Shown piece by piece: positions 1-12,700 of a DNA stretch of 37,500 nucleotides. The DNA comes from Trachelipus rathkii (Eukaryota; Arthropoda; Malacostraca; Isopoda; Trachelipodidae): positions 1-37,500 of the forward strand of contig JABUQX010041944.1 in the NCBI GenBank assembly GCA_015478945.1. Reading direction: 5' to 3'. Within the stretch, counting starts at the first letter, position 1. Every line of letters starts with the position of its first letter. Made by a program: the position numbers and the translations under genes. Under the pieces are notes generated by a model. It saw only the letters and a list, made by a program, of their open reading frames with translations, did not search any database and was not told the DNA's origin.

Positions 1-1000
1 CAAAATCCCAATATTTTTTTTTAGCACTTTTTGTGATATTTCAATTTATGTATAATCATTTCCCAAAAATTAAATTTTCTTTTTTTGATAAACATTTAGA
101 ATATTACGAATCGGCATATGTTGTACTATTGTTTTTTCTTGGAGTGTAAACTTGTATATACCCTCCATATCCTTTATTCTTTTGTCTACCTTCTTTACCG
201 TCTTCCCCTTACCTCTTGGCCCACCTTTGGTTATATAGCTCCTCTATTTATATTCTTTGGCTTTCTTATATACGATACTATATATATACATATAGACTAT
301 ATTATATAATACTTACTATACTATATATATATTGCCTACAGCCCTTATTTAGCTTTTCTCTCTTAATGTCATCCTCCACCATAAGGCTTCTAATACCCTC
401 GGCCCCTTATACTATGTGCGCTCACGATATATATATAACTAATAAGTTACTAAATTTCCATTTCCTTCATTAAAATCGGTTATTTTATCCTATCTTGTTC
501 CCTATATAGTATGTTCTATTCAACCTACTATCCTTACTCACCTTTATTTACTTATTATATTTAATTTATATATATATATATATAACCCTATTCCTATCAT
601 GCTACCCGTTATACCTACATTTCTTTCTCCTCTATCCCCTATTTTATTCACCGTGTTGCTTAATAGTTATTTTTTGCCCGGCTTCTGCAGTGTCCTCTTT
701 ATTACTATTGTATATTAGTGCTCCATTAGACAACTCTAATATTTCTTTCTTTCTTGGTACGTTCTTTCTTGTTCTTATATATACGCTGTTGGTGCTCTTT
801 ATACTTTTAATATCTCACCATATATCATTCTTATAAGCTATATTTTTATTACCACGCCCCTTTTTTCTTTCCATTAGACGCCCCTATTCTTAACTACCCT
901 CTACTATTATCTATTATTCATTCACGTTATAACTAACTCTATATATATTATACGTTTTTTAGCATAAGGAGAAGGGTGTGCAAGTATTTATATAATTTGT
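1..1000. other. G-poor, pyrimidine-skewed AT-rich stretch, no gene seen
   Basis: The + strand is rich in T and C and short of G, with short TA runs such as the one near 565-585. The two short open frames here (118-309 and 216-473) overlap, are dominated by Y, I, L, F and S, and show no domain, so they look like products of composition. No promoter, splice pattern or repeat unit stands out. Confidence 0.5.
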
Positions 1001-2940
1001 CAATTTAACTTTAAGTCTCTCTAGTTAGTTAGTAACCTCTAACGTTTTAGAAAATAAGCAACTAAATCCTTCGTGTGGCCCGCGAACCTTCGACATATTC
1101 AGCCTCCTTCCGCGATCACCTCGTCATCAAGAGCGTGAACATCTCTGAATTTATAAAGTTAGTGCCGAGAATTAAGTGAGAACTTTAAGCCTTCGTGCAT
1201 CCAATGTAGGCTCATACGTAAGAAATTTAGTAAGGGAACTGTCCTATCAAATGAGGTAATGCTAGGCTAGTAAATAATTGCAGTTCCTGTATAACACTAT
1301 CTAAACTAAAACAATCATCACTAAACAATCAAACAAATATAGATCACAAATACATCTATCCTCAGATATTTTGATGGTCTCTACAACTTTATGCTCTTCT
1401 AAAATTTTGATCTATCGTCTTTGTGCGATTCAATTTTCGGATACAATCTCATTGAGTCTCTCATTTGATATAATGCTTGATATCTCTCCTTAATTTGATG
1501 TTACATTTCTTTGTAATGAGTCTCCCGCTTGTTATTATTTTGATTCTAACGTTTGATCTCAAATTCTTGGTTACATCGAAAAGAAGGTGCGCATATTAAG
1601 ACTAAAGATGTTAATATTGTTTAAAAGAGAGAAGAAGATAAAACTTTATAAACACAGAGATAAAAGATACAGAAAAGTCGAAATAAGAAGAATAGCAAGA
1701 CTATTCATCTTTTTTCTTACAGTCTCCAGTTTTCGTATATCAAAAAGTTACTCAACATTTTTTACTTTATAAGTGTTTATTATAGAAATCATCTGTTATT
1801 AATATCGTTCTAAAGTTAAGTCTTATGATCACACCCTAAGTTACAGTTTAACAAGCGACTTACAAATTAATATTGAAGGGATAACATTCTAATTCTTCAA
1901 AATTGTATAAACTTTTCCATGTTTTTTTGAAAAAATTTCTGCGGTTTGACACATATAATTATAAGAATTTGTTATCTTTAGATACAGCAAATTTCTCTTT
2001 GCGCAAACACTTGTTATTTGATCAAATAATTTTTTGTTTTGAAAAATTTTTTGATGAAAAAACAATTTTATTTTGGAAAATTTTTTTAAAAAAGAATGTT
2101 TATAGAAAAAGGAAAAGTTGGTCAAATTTAAAAGCAAACAATATTTAGGGAATAAAAGACATTAAAGCAGTAAAATTAAAGAAGGGTCAAATAAATAAGT
2201 CGTTTCGCTCTGTTGTTTTTATGTTGTTTCCTCATATCTCTACTACATACCTAAATTATTAATAAAAATAAAATACGCTTCCTCCCCGTCCCCTCCCTAG
2301 TCTCCGCGTTGGTTTCAATTGGCTTCTCTTTTGCGATATAGATATACACCATTTAACCATCATCTCACATCTGTATGTTCTTTTTTTTTAATAATAAAAG
2401 AACCTGTAGGATACTGATCTCTACCAATCTAATTTTCTGTTAATGAGACTCTAGCCAGCTTCACCTTGGCGGCCAAAATTTATTTCGTTTTCTCATGTGT
2501 TCCATGATTTACCATTTCGCTATAGATTTCGGCGGATGAGTCAAAAAGGGGGGGTATTTTTATAGAGACATTATTTAACTGTGCTTCAACAACTTGCTTA
2601 CCTTCTTGTTTAACTTCCTAAGACACCTTATTTGGGTGTAGCTGGTTATATTCGGGTCCGTCCGTGCATACTTACTTTCTCATTCTCGTATATCGTTTTG
2701 AACCATCCGTAGTTATTCCACCTTCTTTTGGATGCTTTGCGCGTTCCCCTCCCATTATTCTTAGGCTCACCCGGCACCTTCGGTAGTTACATCTAGGGTG
2801 TTATTATGTAGGGCTTTTGACCTTGTAGCAGCTACACTAGTTTTACGGTAGTCGTGAGAGGTATATAGGCCCTGTTGAGCCCGTTGCATCTAGGCTCGGC
2901 CACTAATGTATGGCTTTTTTCTCTTGTTATTCATTCTCGT
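1001..2940. other. AT-rich sequence with no supported gene
   Basis: A 37-codon frame without a start (1066-1176 on +) is slightly GC-richer and reads REPSTYSASFRDHL near its start, but it matches nothing I know. From 1,880 to 2,150 the sequence is nearly all A/T with poly-T and poly-A tracts, and both strands carry short lysine/phenylalanine frames that are composition artefacts. From 2,280 to 2,940 the GC content rises and the + strand is T/G/C mixed without a continuous frame. Confidence 0.45.
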
Positions 2941-3880
2941 TTTCTTGCCGTCTTCTCTTGCCCGACCCGCCCTATTTACCCTAGCCTATATAATATATAT
3001 ATATATATTACCCTGTTACTGCTACCCCTTCCTTAAGTATTAGCGCCCTTACTACGTTATAGTTACCGTGCTACTATACCTAGCCCATAATAGACGCCCT
3101 ACATTAACCTACTCTCCTCTCATATATTATTATATCATTTAGCATTATATAATCATACCTTTATGGTCGATATAGTATAGCTAATGTAGCCTTATAGGTA
3201 TATACTACCCTCATGATATATACTACTCTATACATTAAATATACATGGTACCAATGTTGTTTAAACCCTTAAAGGCCGTATTCTACCAAAGAAAAAATAG
3301 TAAAACGTGGGATTATTACATAGTACGTTTTTCTTAACTAAAATATGAGATTCTACCACTATATGAGATGGGCCCATTATAGTCCCTACCCCTTATATAT
3401 AATAGTTATATATATATGTAGTATATTAACCTACATAATACTACTATTACTGTATATATACTCGTGCATTATTATATACGTATATATATTATAATATATA
3501 TATTATATATAACGATACTTCATATAATCTATCCTATTAGTACTATACTTAGCTACCTATTGCCTCTTTTTAAGGGAGATAAAATGTGTTGGAAAAGATA
3601 TTCTTTATTAAAATATTAAGAAAAGTTTATAATGCCCTTACTTTCCTGCCTATAATAGACTATTTACTCCTTCTCGCCATTATCTGCCCCCCTTCCTACT
3701 CACTTTGCATCTATGATCCCATTCCGCCCTTTCGTTCCCCTAAGGATCTAACCGCTACTATACACTATCCTTCCTTTTCCTCTTTTACCGTATATGCTCT
3801 GATCTTCACCACGGTAATTTATTCGGGTATATATTATATATATTCCTCTGTTAATACACTATATATTTAGTATATTTAAT
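2941..3880. repeat. TA-rich low-complexity region
   Basis: Interrupted TA runs (for example 2989-3010 and 3395-3520) alternate with C-rich, G-poor words such as CCTAC and ACTAC. The 94-codon frame at 3586-3870 is leucine, isoleucine and tyrosine rich with no domain, and its start and end lie in low-complexity DNA. Confidence 0.5.
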
Positions 3881-5200
3881 TAAATTGAAAGCAGAAAAAA
3901 TGGATGAAGTTGAAATGGGGTGGATTATATATAATGTCATAAAGACACATATTATTTTTGGAATAAATAGGAATAAAGTTCGTGAGATGACAGCAAAATT
4001 CTAGGAAATATTCAGACCGCGCTTCCACCTGATATGAATTTTTATAACTACAACACGGTAGTAAAGGGTCATAATAAATTGTTTGTAAGTCAGCAGATCG
4101 TCATATATCCGCTCCCAAAAAAAATTTTATTACCATTTTAAAAGAAATCCTCCCCTTCTTTTTCTTTCTTACACCAGCTCCTTAATCTTTTCCAGATTCA
4201 GTGTAATTTTATAAAATCACTATTAGATAGCAGTAACAAGAGTTCTCTGATCAAAGTGCATGTGAAATTGAATCCTTATATTTCTTATTTTTTACAAGGT
4301 TGTATATTTAATGTGGTAACAGAACCCTATTCTTGTACGGATGAATGTGTTAGCTGAGTAAGGGTTCCAATAATTAGTAATAATACTTTTAATAAATCAT
4401 TAGATATGAGAAAAAATTATATACTCTATCCCGCCACCCTCTTCCCACCCTCCTTTCCTTTCTTCTCATATGCTCCTGTTCGTTTCTATTGATCTTTACA
4501 CTTTAACAGAAAACTGACTGATTATACAATTAATAATCAGCAAAATTAAATTTTCAAGTGTCATAATAATGAGGAAATAACCGCAAATGAATGAACAAAA
4601 GGTGTCTTCACATTTATCCCAGTACCGTCAGAAAAAGCCACATATTCGAACCACTCTTACGCCGTCACTGACATCATCTAAAAAGCCTACCACGAATTGG
4701 AAGAAAAAAGTATTGTATATACCCTGTCGCCTTCGTCTCACATAACACACTTGGGAGTTGTGAGCAGTAAAGACATTCCCCTCAGATAGTTGAAATATAG
4801 TGCTCTCATGACTGACAATTTGTATAATACCAAAGCTCTAACAAATTATAGATATATACCTTACCTCTTTTTCTTCCTTACATATGAAACTAATAACGTA
4901 ACAATACAAAACAGTAAAATAATTAAAAATAAAAGACCTTATCAACATCAGTAAAGTAAAATACCTCATGCCTACACCTCCACAACGAATATTCACAACT
5001 ACAACCTCAGCACAAAAGGGCGTACCAATATGCTCTCCAGACACCTGGCATAAAATTAAAATATAATATACTTTTATAATAGGATTATATATTTAATAGA
5101 TTAAAACATGGAAGAAAACATGATTTTTTGGAAATAAAAAAAAACACAATGACGAATTATATATTAAAACCGTGAATAAAAAACAAATATATGAATAATA
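3881..5200. other. AT-rich sequence with no supported gene
   Basis: The segment from about 4,560 to 5,040 is a little less biased than its surroundings and contains short frames on both strands. None is longer than about 70 codons and none shows a motif I recognise. Confidence 0.4.
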
Positions 5201-5345
5201 TAATAATGATATAATATATATAATATATATAATGAATAATAAATCAATAATAATAATATATATCAACCATGTTAATATAATATATTTTATTATATATATA
5301 TACTATATATATATATGTATATTTATATTTAATTATATAGGCCCT
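5201..5345. repeat. Interrupted (TA)n / AT-rich simple repeat
   Basis: TA and TAA words with ATAT runs fill this stretch, directly before another G-poor, C/T/A-rich segment that reaches about 5,900. Confidence 0.6.
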
Positions 5346-7488
5346 ATACTACGCTACTATCTACTTATGATACTTCTTATACCTTCATTAGTTGTTCTCC
5401 CTATCTCCCACTATTCTCTCATTTGCTAGTCTTGACTCCTATGTATTACCTTTACTTCCCCCTATTCTCACACCGTATAGTATTACACTATATTAACTAT
5501 ATATATAAGGTATATATATTATATAAACTATATGACCAAGAATTCTTCCCTATTAACTATCAGTCCTCGCCTACCTTTTTAGCTTATTCCACTTCCGGCT
5601 AGAACATATACGCATAATTACCTGCCCACACTTATATTATATACCTAGATATTCATCTATCTCTATTTATACTAGAATACTCGTAGCTACTATACCCCCA
5701 TATGTTATCTATGGCCTCATCACATATATTACACCCTATCACCCCCCTACATCTATACTACTCTATTCTATTATTCACTATACATATACTATTCGTACAT
5801 TATCTTCTTCTGATCTGTCATCTATAAATTACTACTGGGGCCTTACGATGAACTTCTACTACTTATTCAGTCATTATCGTCTCTTACACAGTTACCCTTC
5901 ATACCATACATCTTGCAGTTATTCTTACTTTTAAGAACTATAAGATATTAATCTCTCTACTTATTTCTAATTTATAAAATAAGAGTAATAATACGTATCA
6001 AGTCTTTCATCACTCTGAATACACTCATTCTTTGGTCCAGGATCCCATTAATCTGGATAAAGGGAGATTTAACAATGCGATGACCCGAATTCAAAGGTAT
6101 GAAAATTACTATGTGCGATGTTTCTATTTATCTTTCCTTACTATCTCCTAAATAAATGATCAATTATCTTTGAATGATTACCTTAACAGTTTTTTTTAAA
6201 ATGTTTATTCTCTATGCATTCCCGAATATAGCTACGTCAATGACACGGCCTGCGCGCGATAAATAATCAGTAATCCTCGTTTTTAGCGCAACCGTTGACC
6301 CACAATTTTTTCCCACAACACTCTCATACTGGTATTTTCTCTACATCATATTAGTTGTACTATGAGATACTGAGAACTGTTATTGGTTAAATAATATGTA
6401 TTTAGCGTTTGAAAATTTAGTAATTAATAATATTAGTATCTAGATATTTGAGAGAAGGTTAAAGTAAGTTTATTATATAATGATTAAAATGATAATATCT
6501 AAAGATTGATTTATACAGTGTGATTAAAGGTGTTTTTTAAATTTTAGATGATCGGCATATTCGTGTCCTTTGTGTGGAAATCATAAAAAGTTTTTATATT
6601 TTATGATGGTAATAAAATTTAAGAATCTGAAGTGGCTACATAGTTGTTTATTGTATAGTAAGGAAAGGATATATATTTATTTTGAATTGATTTAATTTTC
6701 TATAGTCCCACTCTAGTAATTTTATAAAAGAGAGAACATTATATTAACGGTAGAATATAATTCATAGGAATAAGAAAAATTTTAAGACAGAGAAATTAAG
6801 TTAATATAAAAAAGATATACGATGAATAAGTCTCGAGAGAAAAGATAATGTTATATTATGGAAAAAAAACAAAAGTTATAGAAGATCTAGTGGATTTTAA
6901 AAAAAAGACTTTTAGATAGGAAAATGTTAGAAAATAATATTTGATCCGAATATAGATAAGGTATTCAAAGTTAATAAAGATAAACAAAAGTTAAAATATA
7001 TATAGCGGCCTCCCCCACTTTAGACTTTTTTCGTCCTGCTAACACAACCTTTACTCTCTCGAACTTTCTCGATTATGGTATTTATGTCAAATGGTTTGGT
7101 ACTCTCTCTATTAGTCATGTATTCCATAGCTCACGTCCGTACCTAGATTCTCAATATAATAGCCGTGACCCTCCCTCTCTACCTATATCATACCTATATA
7201 TGATAACGCTACGCGTTGTTATATTTTCATGATCACTTTATATATACATGCGGCAGCTCTATATACCCGCTTGTTTAGTGATACGTACCCCCTACCACCC
7301 CATGCGGCTGGCTATATGTCACATGTTGACATGATATCGATCTTAGGACCCCGCATATGTAAAAAGAACGAGAAATAACATAGCATAACATATATCTAAT
7401 GAATTGTCACTTAAAAAGCTAATATTTAGGTTCTTTGGTCCAATTCCATCGAGAGCGAATCATCATAAGGTTTACAATAAATGGCTAG
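5346..7488. other. Compositionally skewed AT-rich DNA, no gene seen
   Basis: From 5,346 to about 5,900 the + strand is strongly G-poor. From about 6,400 to 7,000 it turns A/G-rich. From 7,000 to 7,330 it is again C/T-rich. No open frame with a recognisable domain, tRNA-like cloverleaf or tandem unit was found. The skew changes are listed as an observation only. Confidence 0.4.
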
Positions 7489-7734
7489 AGTAATGAGAAT
7501 CTCCTGCCCCCACCGTCCATCACCGAGCGACCTGCGGGTAATGTACTACACAGCCATCCACGGAAAGGGCGGGGGAATATACATCATCTCGAGGGGTATT
7601 GTGACTTAAAAACCATAGGTGGGGTGATCTCCTTGTGCAGAGCACATCATATATCACATAATAAACTTAAGAAAAGGATGGTGGAAAATCTGGGTGCTAA
7701 CCTTCTCAATGGTAAGAAGAATAATTTTATATAA
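7489..7734 (+). other. Unclassified 81-codon reading frame in a GC-richer island
   Basis: A frame stays open from just after a TAG at 7486 to a TAA at 7732-7734. It has no methionine until position 7678, so it would have to be an exon or a remnant. The first 150 bases are clearly GC-richer than the flanks. Readable pieces include ITERPAGNV, KGRGNIHHLEGYCDL and KKRMVENLGANLLNG. A splice-donor-like AATG/GTAAGA lies at about 7,707-7,716, which could end an exon, but no good acceptor with a pyrimidine tract is visible inside the open stretch. I recognise no family. It could be a chance frame in locally GC-rich DNA, an exon of an unseen gene, or a transposon relic. Confidence 0.2.
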
Positions 7735-8820
7735 GATATTTATTATATATTTTTCATTTTGAGAATTATTTTATTTAATTTTGTGGTATCCAATTCTAGC
7801 AGTAGTATAATATCATATTAAGACTCTAACTAGTAATGAAGTAAATTACTTCTAATTATGTGTATTGATCTCTAAATTTTTTCATATACATTATTTACTT
7901 CTAGATTCATCTTTTTTTACTTTTTTTATTAGTAGGTTTATGAAAGTATATAATATTGAAACGATATTTTATATATATTTTAAGTATTGTGGAAAAAGAT
8001 TTTGGAAATGCTGTTTTCAATGTTGGAATATTCCCCGTTATCCATATATTCTTGCTCCTACCTGTGCATCGAGAGCTCGATATTTATTACATTTTCCTAT
8101 GTGTTGATTGTTTTATTGAATTGTCTTTGTTTCTTCGATTTACCTAGTTTTTTCCTTCGATTTCTGTGCATTTTTCACAATATGAATAAACAGTCAAAGA
8201 GCAACCAGTATTTTAATTAACAAAGCAAAGGAATGCTAAAAAATACTTACTATTTCTGAAAATTGTTATATGCTTCTGATCACAACGAAAAGAACCACCT
8301 ATCTGTATAAAAGTATGTTCACTCTGTTAACAGTTTTTTTCGTTGGGCGACCGATTATTCTATGTGTTGGACTGCCTGAGGTTTGGTGAATGTCAATATT
8401 TACTCCTGTTGTGCGCTTGGCTCTAGATTCAGATGGGGGTGACTCGAGGAGTGAACTGGTTTTTTTATACATCTGCAGTGGCAGATTTCAGAGAAATCCC
8501 AGCGCATTGGGTCAGTGACGAGTTATATTATTAATTTAATATACACTGTGGGGTGTATATTGGCAGGCTGTTAGTGGGGATAAGTGAGAAGCTTGCTTTC
8601 TGTCGGGATATCACGGTGGAATTGTTTTGCATTATGTTGGTTTTACTGGGTTTGGTTTGGCTATTATAATTTCGTGCCTCTTGTTGGTTATAGGTTATAG
8701 TAGTTCCAATAAATGTCTCTTCTAATATATTAGATTATGTTCCTTACGGATATTGTCTTGTCGTGTCGGCGAGAACTTGATGTATTAACTCTGGATGAGT
8801 TGCGGATTGATTCAAATTAG
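7735..8820. other. Intergenic-like DNA, no supported gene
   Basis: Three overlapping short frames at 7865-8220 occupy all three + phases and have no motif, so none is convincing. The part from about 8,340 to 8,700 is G/T-rich and less AT-biased than its surroundings, but stops occur in every frame. Confidence 0.4.
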
Positions 8821-8823
8821 AAT

Positions 8824-8907
8824 CTTACACATACTGCAATTCTGTATGGAATTGGAGTAACACCCTTTACAGATGCCGTGTGCCCCATGGAATTGAGTTA
8901 ACACCCT
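8824..8907 (+). repeat. Two-copy, 42 bp diverged tandem repeat
   Basis: The word GGAATTGGAGTAACACCCT occurs at about 8847 and recurs 42 bases later as GGAATTGAGTTAACACCCT. The sequence before each copy also aligns, since both start with TTACA. The second copy runs straight into a (TA)n tract. It looks like a two-unit minisatellite or the end of a longer repeat. Confidence 0.55.
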
Positions 8908-9012
8908 ATATATATATATATATATCATAATATATTATATAATAACCTATATATATATTAATATATTAAATATATATATATTCTGATATATAACCGTGTT
9001 ATATACTATATA
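8907..9012. repeat. Interrupted (TA)n microsatellite
   Basis: Runs of TA, ATATT and TATAT follow the 42 bp repeat without a gap. Confidence 0.75.
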
Positions 9013-9646
9013 TTACTCGCCTAAATATATAAAAGATTAAACTTCATCTGCATATCAGGATTTAAAATAAATTAAAAACAAAGTCGTTAAAAACAAAGGT
9101 AAAAAGTTGATTATTTGTTAGGGTTTTTTTTTTTTTTATGTTTTAGAATCTCTTTGAATTATACCAATTTTATTTTTTTGCTCAACGATGTTTTTTTAAA
9201 TTATTTTTTTTTAATTAGAATTTCTATTATAAAAACCAGTTAAATAAATCGCTATGAAATTTTCTTAATAGATATTTATTTATAAATTTTGAAATTCATT
9301 TACGGAAACGTTTCTCTCCTTCCCAAAAAAAATCAACATTTTTTTATTATTATTTGATAATCAACTAAACATATGTTTCTAATTTTTGATATTGTTTTTT
9401 GTTGTTTTGTCCATAGATACTTTTTCACTACCCCATTGTTAAATTTATGAAATACATAGACTCTGTAATCCAAAGTATTAAATCAGTTTAAGTTGTATAA
9501 GCCTAATCATTTTGCTAATTGTATTACTGCATTTAGTAAGGCCGTGATTAATACTGGATTTCCTGAGTAATGAATATATCTGCCGTAGTAATACTGTTTT
9601 CATCTTTCTACATATCAGTTGAATATATTATCCCTATGAGATTTAG
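9013..9646. other. AT-rich spacer with poly-T tracts
   Basis: Homopolymer T runs occur near 9125-9138 and 9205-9212. No frame, tandem unit or motif is visible. Confidence 0.45.
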
Positions 9647-9910
9647 AGACCTGTTTTATATAAAAGGGTTCCAGTATTAGTACAGATATTCAATGAGCTG
9701 ACCATATGGCTTTCTCACATCAAACGTGGTTACCGATATTTGACGAGATTTGTATTCCCCGAGCCCCGTCATCGTTTTATTTATTGTAAATCTAATGGAC
9801 GTTACAGTAGCCCTGTATTCCCTACGGGTAGGTACCAGATACACGTTGTTCTTTCTGTTGAAGAAATTCTATCTCTGTATTGTACCATTGTCACACGCGC
9901 AGGACAATAA
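9647..9910 (+). other. Unclassified 87-codon reading frame without a start codon
   Basis: This frame opens after a TAG at 9644-9646 and ends at a TAA at 9908-9910. It lies in DNA less AT-biased than the flanks. Its middle is rich in arginine, tyrosine, proline and phenylalanine, with pieces such as RGYRYLTRFVFPEPRHRF and SNGRYSSPVFPTGRYQIHV, which look more like real protein than the tyrosine/isoleucine frames produced by TA repeats. There is no methionine at the start, so it would be an internal exon or a transposon relic. I do not recognise the family. Frames on the - strand (9802-10011, 9891-10145) overlap it and are equally unassigned. Confidence 0.22.
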
Positions 9911-10500
9911 TGGTAAATCGGATTAGTATGTATATTCTGATTACCCCAATCGAATCCCATATGTGAGAAATATACATTAGACCATTCAAGGCCCGAGCAC
10001 ACATAGCACACTGGATATTGTTAGTTTCAATAATGTGTAATAGTAATATATCGGTAATTATTGGACTAAACTTTAACCTAGAGCTAAATTCATACGTACC
10101 AAATAGGGCTTTTATAACATGTCGCATGAAGAAATGATTTATCAACCTTGTACAAAATACAAGAGAGAGAGTAACACTTGAAATGTCGAATTATCTCTGA
10201 CGACAATTAATAGCATCTATTGTGTTGTTTACAAAATATTAAACTGAAGTATGTGGGAAAACTTATAATAGAATCATTAGAGCTTGCCTTGATATACTAT
10301 AGCAATCGATACCTAGCATTATTACATCTTTGGCATGAGAATATTTCGCACTCTATAGAGCCTGAAATTTGACTAAGAAAATGGTTGTGCATATTCTCGA
10401 AGACTGCACTCCCTATGTATTTCAAAAGGAATAGGAGCTTGAGAGACTCTATATATAGTGGACGACAGTTACTCACTTCATGTGTTCTGACAACATAGTA
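9911..10500. other. Intergenic-like DNA with one short motif-bearing frame
   Basis: A 41-codon + frame at 10373-10498 contains FKRNRSLRDS. It resembles, loosely, the F-x-R-x-x-x-L-R-D-x-L motif found C-terminal to the reverse transcriptase in some retroelements that carry a GIY-YIG endonuclease. It is in the same phase as the frame at 9647-9910, but stops lie between them. The resemblance rests on a few residues and may be chance. Confidence 0.2.
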
Positions 10501-11340
10501 TAAATATATATATTATTATAAGATTGTTATTATTATTACGTGCACTATTCACTTATATAATTTTTTAAATATTTAAAATTATTAAAATAATATCATTATA
10601 ATTTAATATATATATATATTTTTATATATATATATTAGAGGAGGATGCTAGAGAAGCACTATATCATCTAAATATAAATTTACTGTACGCAAAGACAGAC
10701 AGACAGAGAAATTATAATAAGAAAAAAAAGGTAAAGTCACAAAATATAATACTAATATATAAATTTAAATTCTATAATAGATACAATAAAAAAGTATATA
10801 GAAAAGGTATATAGTAAAGTATATAGACAAACCTCATTGTATATATATAATAATAATTATATATTTTATTAAATAATATATTATGATATAATTTCTTATT
10901 CTTTCAATTTAAAGTATAAAAAAGGTATTCAACTAAATTTTAAACTACTTTTCATAACAAACAATTGTTATTTTATAATAATAAAGTATACCATATAATA
11001 AGGAAAGCTATTACTCTACTATAAAAATAAATATAAAATAGTAAGATTATATAAAATAGATGCATGAATTAGTTAAGTTAATATATACATGTGTTCGTAA
11101 ATTTAACTAAGGTATATACTTTATATATACAAATTGTGTTTGTATATATATAATAAAATAATAAATATTATTTTCAAAAACAATTTTTTTGCTTTATTAC
11201 TATAAATATTATCATTATTTTACTTGTATCTTTATTATTATGATGAGATATTAGATAATTAATGATTAATAGAAAGAAACAAATAAAATATAGACAGAAA
11301 AAAAATTTTTTTTAGCTGTAAGAAATAAATTGAAAAATAA
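10501..11340. repeat. Very AT-rich low-complexity region
   Basis: TA runs (10501-10520, 10600-10635, 10838-10875), A/T-rich filler and a short CAGA repeat (about 10695-10712) fill this stretch. It has no open frame worth noting. Confidence 0.55.
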
Positions 11341-12256
11341 AATCAAATAATTTAATTAATCTGATTCGCGCCTCAGATACTCACATCACACGAACAGTCA
11401 TGTCCGACACGATAGACAAGTTTCAAAATAATACCAATATCATTCTTGTTTACATATGACAGAACACATTTTCCTCTGTCCCTTCCTATCTCAAAACGCT
11501 GGTAAAACATGTTTGGAAAAAGGGCTCGGTAAATTACACTTTTCTCACTCAAAACTATTTTCCAACTGATTTTCAGAAACAGCTCCAAGCAGATTGAGGG
11601 CTCTGGAGCAGGACTATTTACGGCTATCGAAAGACGTAAGTGATTTGCTTAATAAATGAAAACCATCACATTTTTTCCTAAAGGGGGAGACACAGACTTA
11701 GGATGCTCACCGGCAGGTCGTGGAATTGCTTGATAGCGGTATAAGCGCCCGGGAGATAAGAAACATGCTAACAGTTTTCCCAGGCTGAAAAAAGATCGAT
11801 GGCTGACGAACGCTTAGGGCAAGCAGGCTATATCTTATAGGAGGGCCGTTATTAATGAAGAGTGTCCCTCCCAGACCACACAAGAGAACGGGAGAGAATG
11901 AAGGGGAGAAAATATCTCCTTCATTTAACGTTCTATGAAGAGTCTTGAAACTTTTATGGATGTAGAGAATTAAACCGAGCAAGAGTGATTCCAGTAAAAA
12001 ATCCACAGGTAAAATCTTATTGCATAGTACCTCTATAATATGTCCCTTAGTGTATTATAATTATTTTATAATGATGATCACTGAGGTAAGCGTGAACAGG
12101 TAGGACGGATGGGTGAACATCAGAACATTTGAGGCAGAGAGAGCCCCGCTGGTAATAATTTGGCCGACCCATTGATAGGGGCGGAAACATAGTTGGCGAA
12201 AATACCAAAGCAGAAACACAATATATTCGGTCTGAATACACAACAGTGGTTTCTTA

Positions 12257-12262
<6 letters not shown>
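11341..12262. other. Less AT-biased segment with short frames, possible HTH-like piece
   Basis: GC content rises here relative to both sides. A + frame at 11714-11785 reads QVVELLDSGISAREIRNML, the size and spacing of a helix-turn-helix recognition segment as seen in transposase and resolvase N-termini, but stops follow immediately. The - strand frames at 11373-11588, 11707-12006 and 12047-12243 overlap it and show no domain. The segment may be an old DNA-transposon relic, which I cannot confirm. Confidence 0.2.

Positions 12263-12281
<19 letters not shown>
12263..12281 (+). repeat. Poly-A run
   Basis: About 19 consecutive A, followed by G and nine more A. It could be the poly-A tail of a retroposed sequence lying upstream on the + strand, but no matching target-site duplication was found by eye. 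Confidence 0.6.
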
Positions 12282-12291
<10 letters not shown>

Positions 12292-12700
12292 TTAAATCAA
12301 AGCTGTAGAAAGGAACATAGATGTATTTATGTTAACCCTTATGGATTTGAACAATAGCAGCAACGAAAGAGATAGAGCGTCTAAATATATGATGTCACTT
12401 GTGGAAAATAGTTCCCAAGTAAAAAATCTGTAGCTCCCTTTGGGCTCAATGTTAGGATCACCTGACAGTCGAGAATATGGGCAAATGAAACAAGAGATTG
12501 TTTCAAATATGAGTATTCGTCCTGATGTCAGTTTTCTTCTCAAAAGAATTGCGACTTTGTCAAATGGTAATTAAAGCTGCAAAAAAAAAACACAATAAAA
12601 TAAAGATTAACTCAAAAATATAAATATTTCAAATTGGAAGTTATAAAAAAATAAGCTTACATATTGACTTTGACCTTGATTTTACAAGGAATAAGTCGAG
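12282..12700. other. AT-rich spacer, no gene seen
   Basis: An 83-codon - strand frame (12292-12543) shows no domain or signal. Nothing else stands out. Confidence 0.4.

Noticed and set aside
1066..1176. 37-codon frame containing REPSTYSASFRDHL
   Set aside because: Too short, no start codon, and no family or repeat context that would support it.
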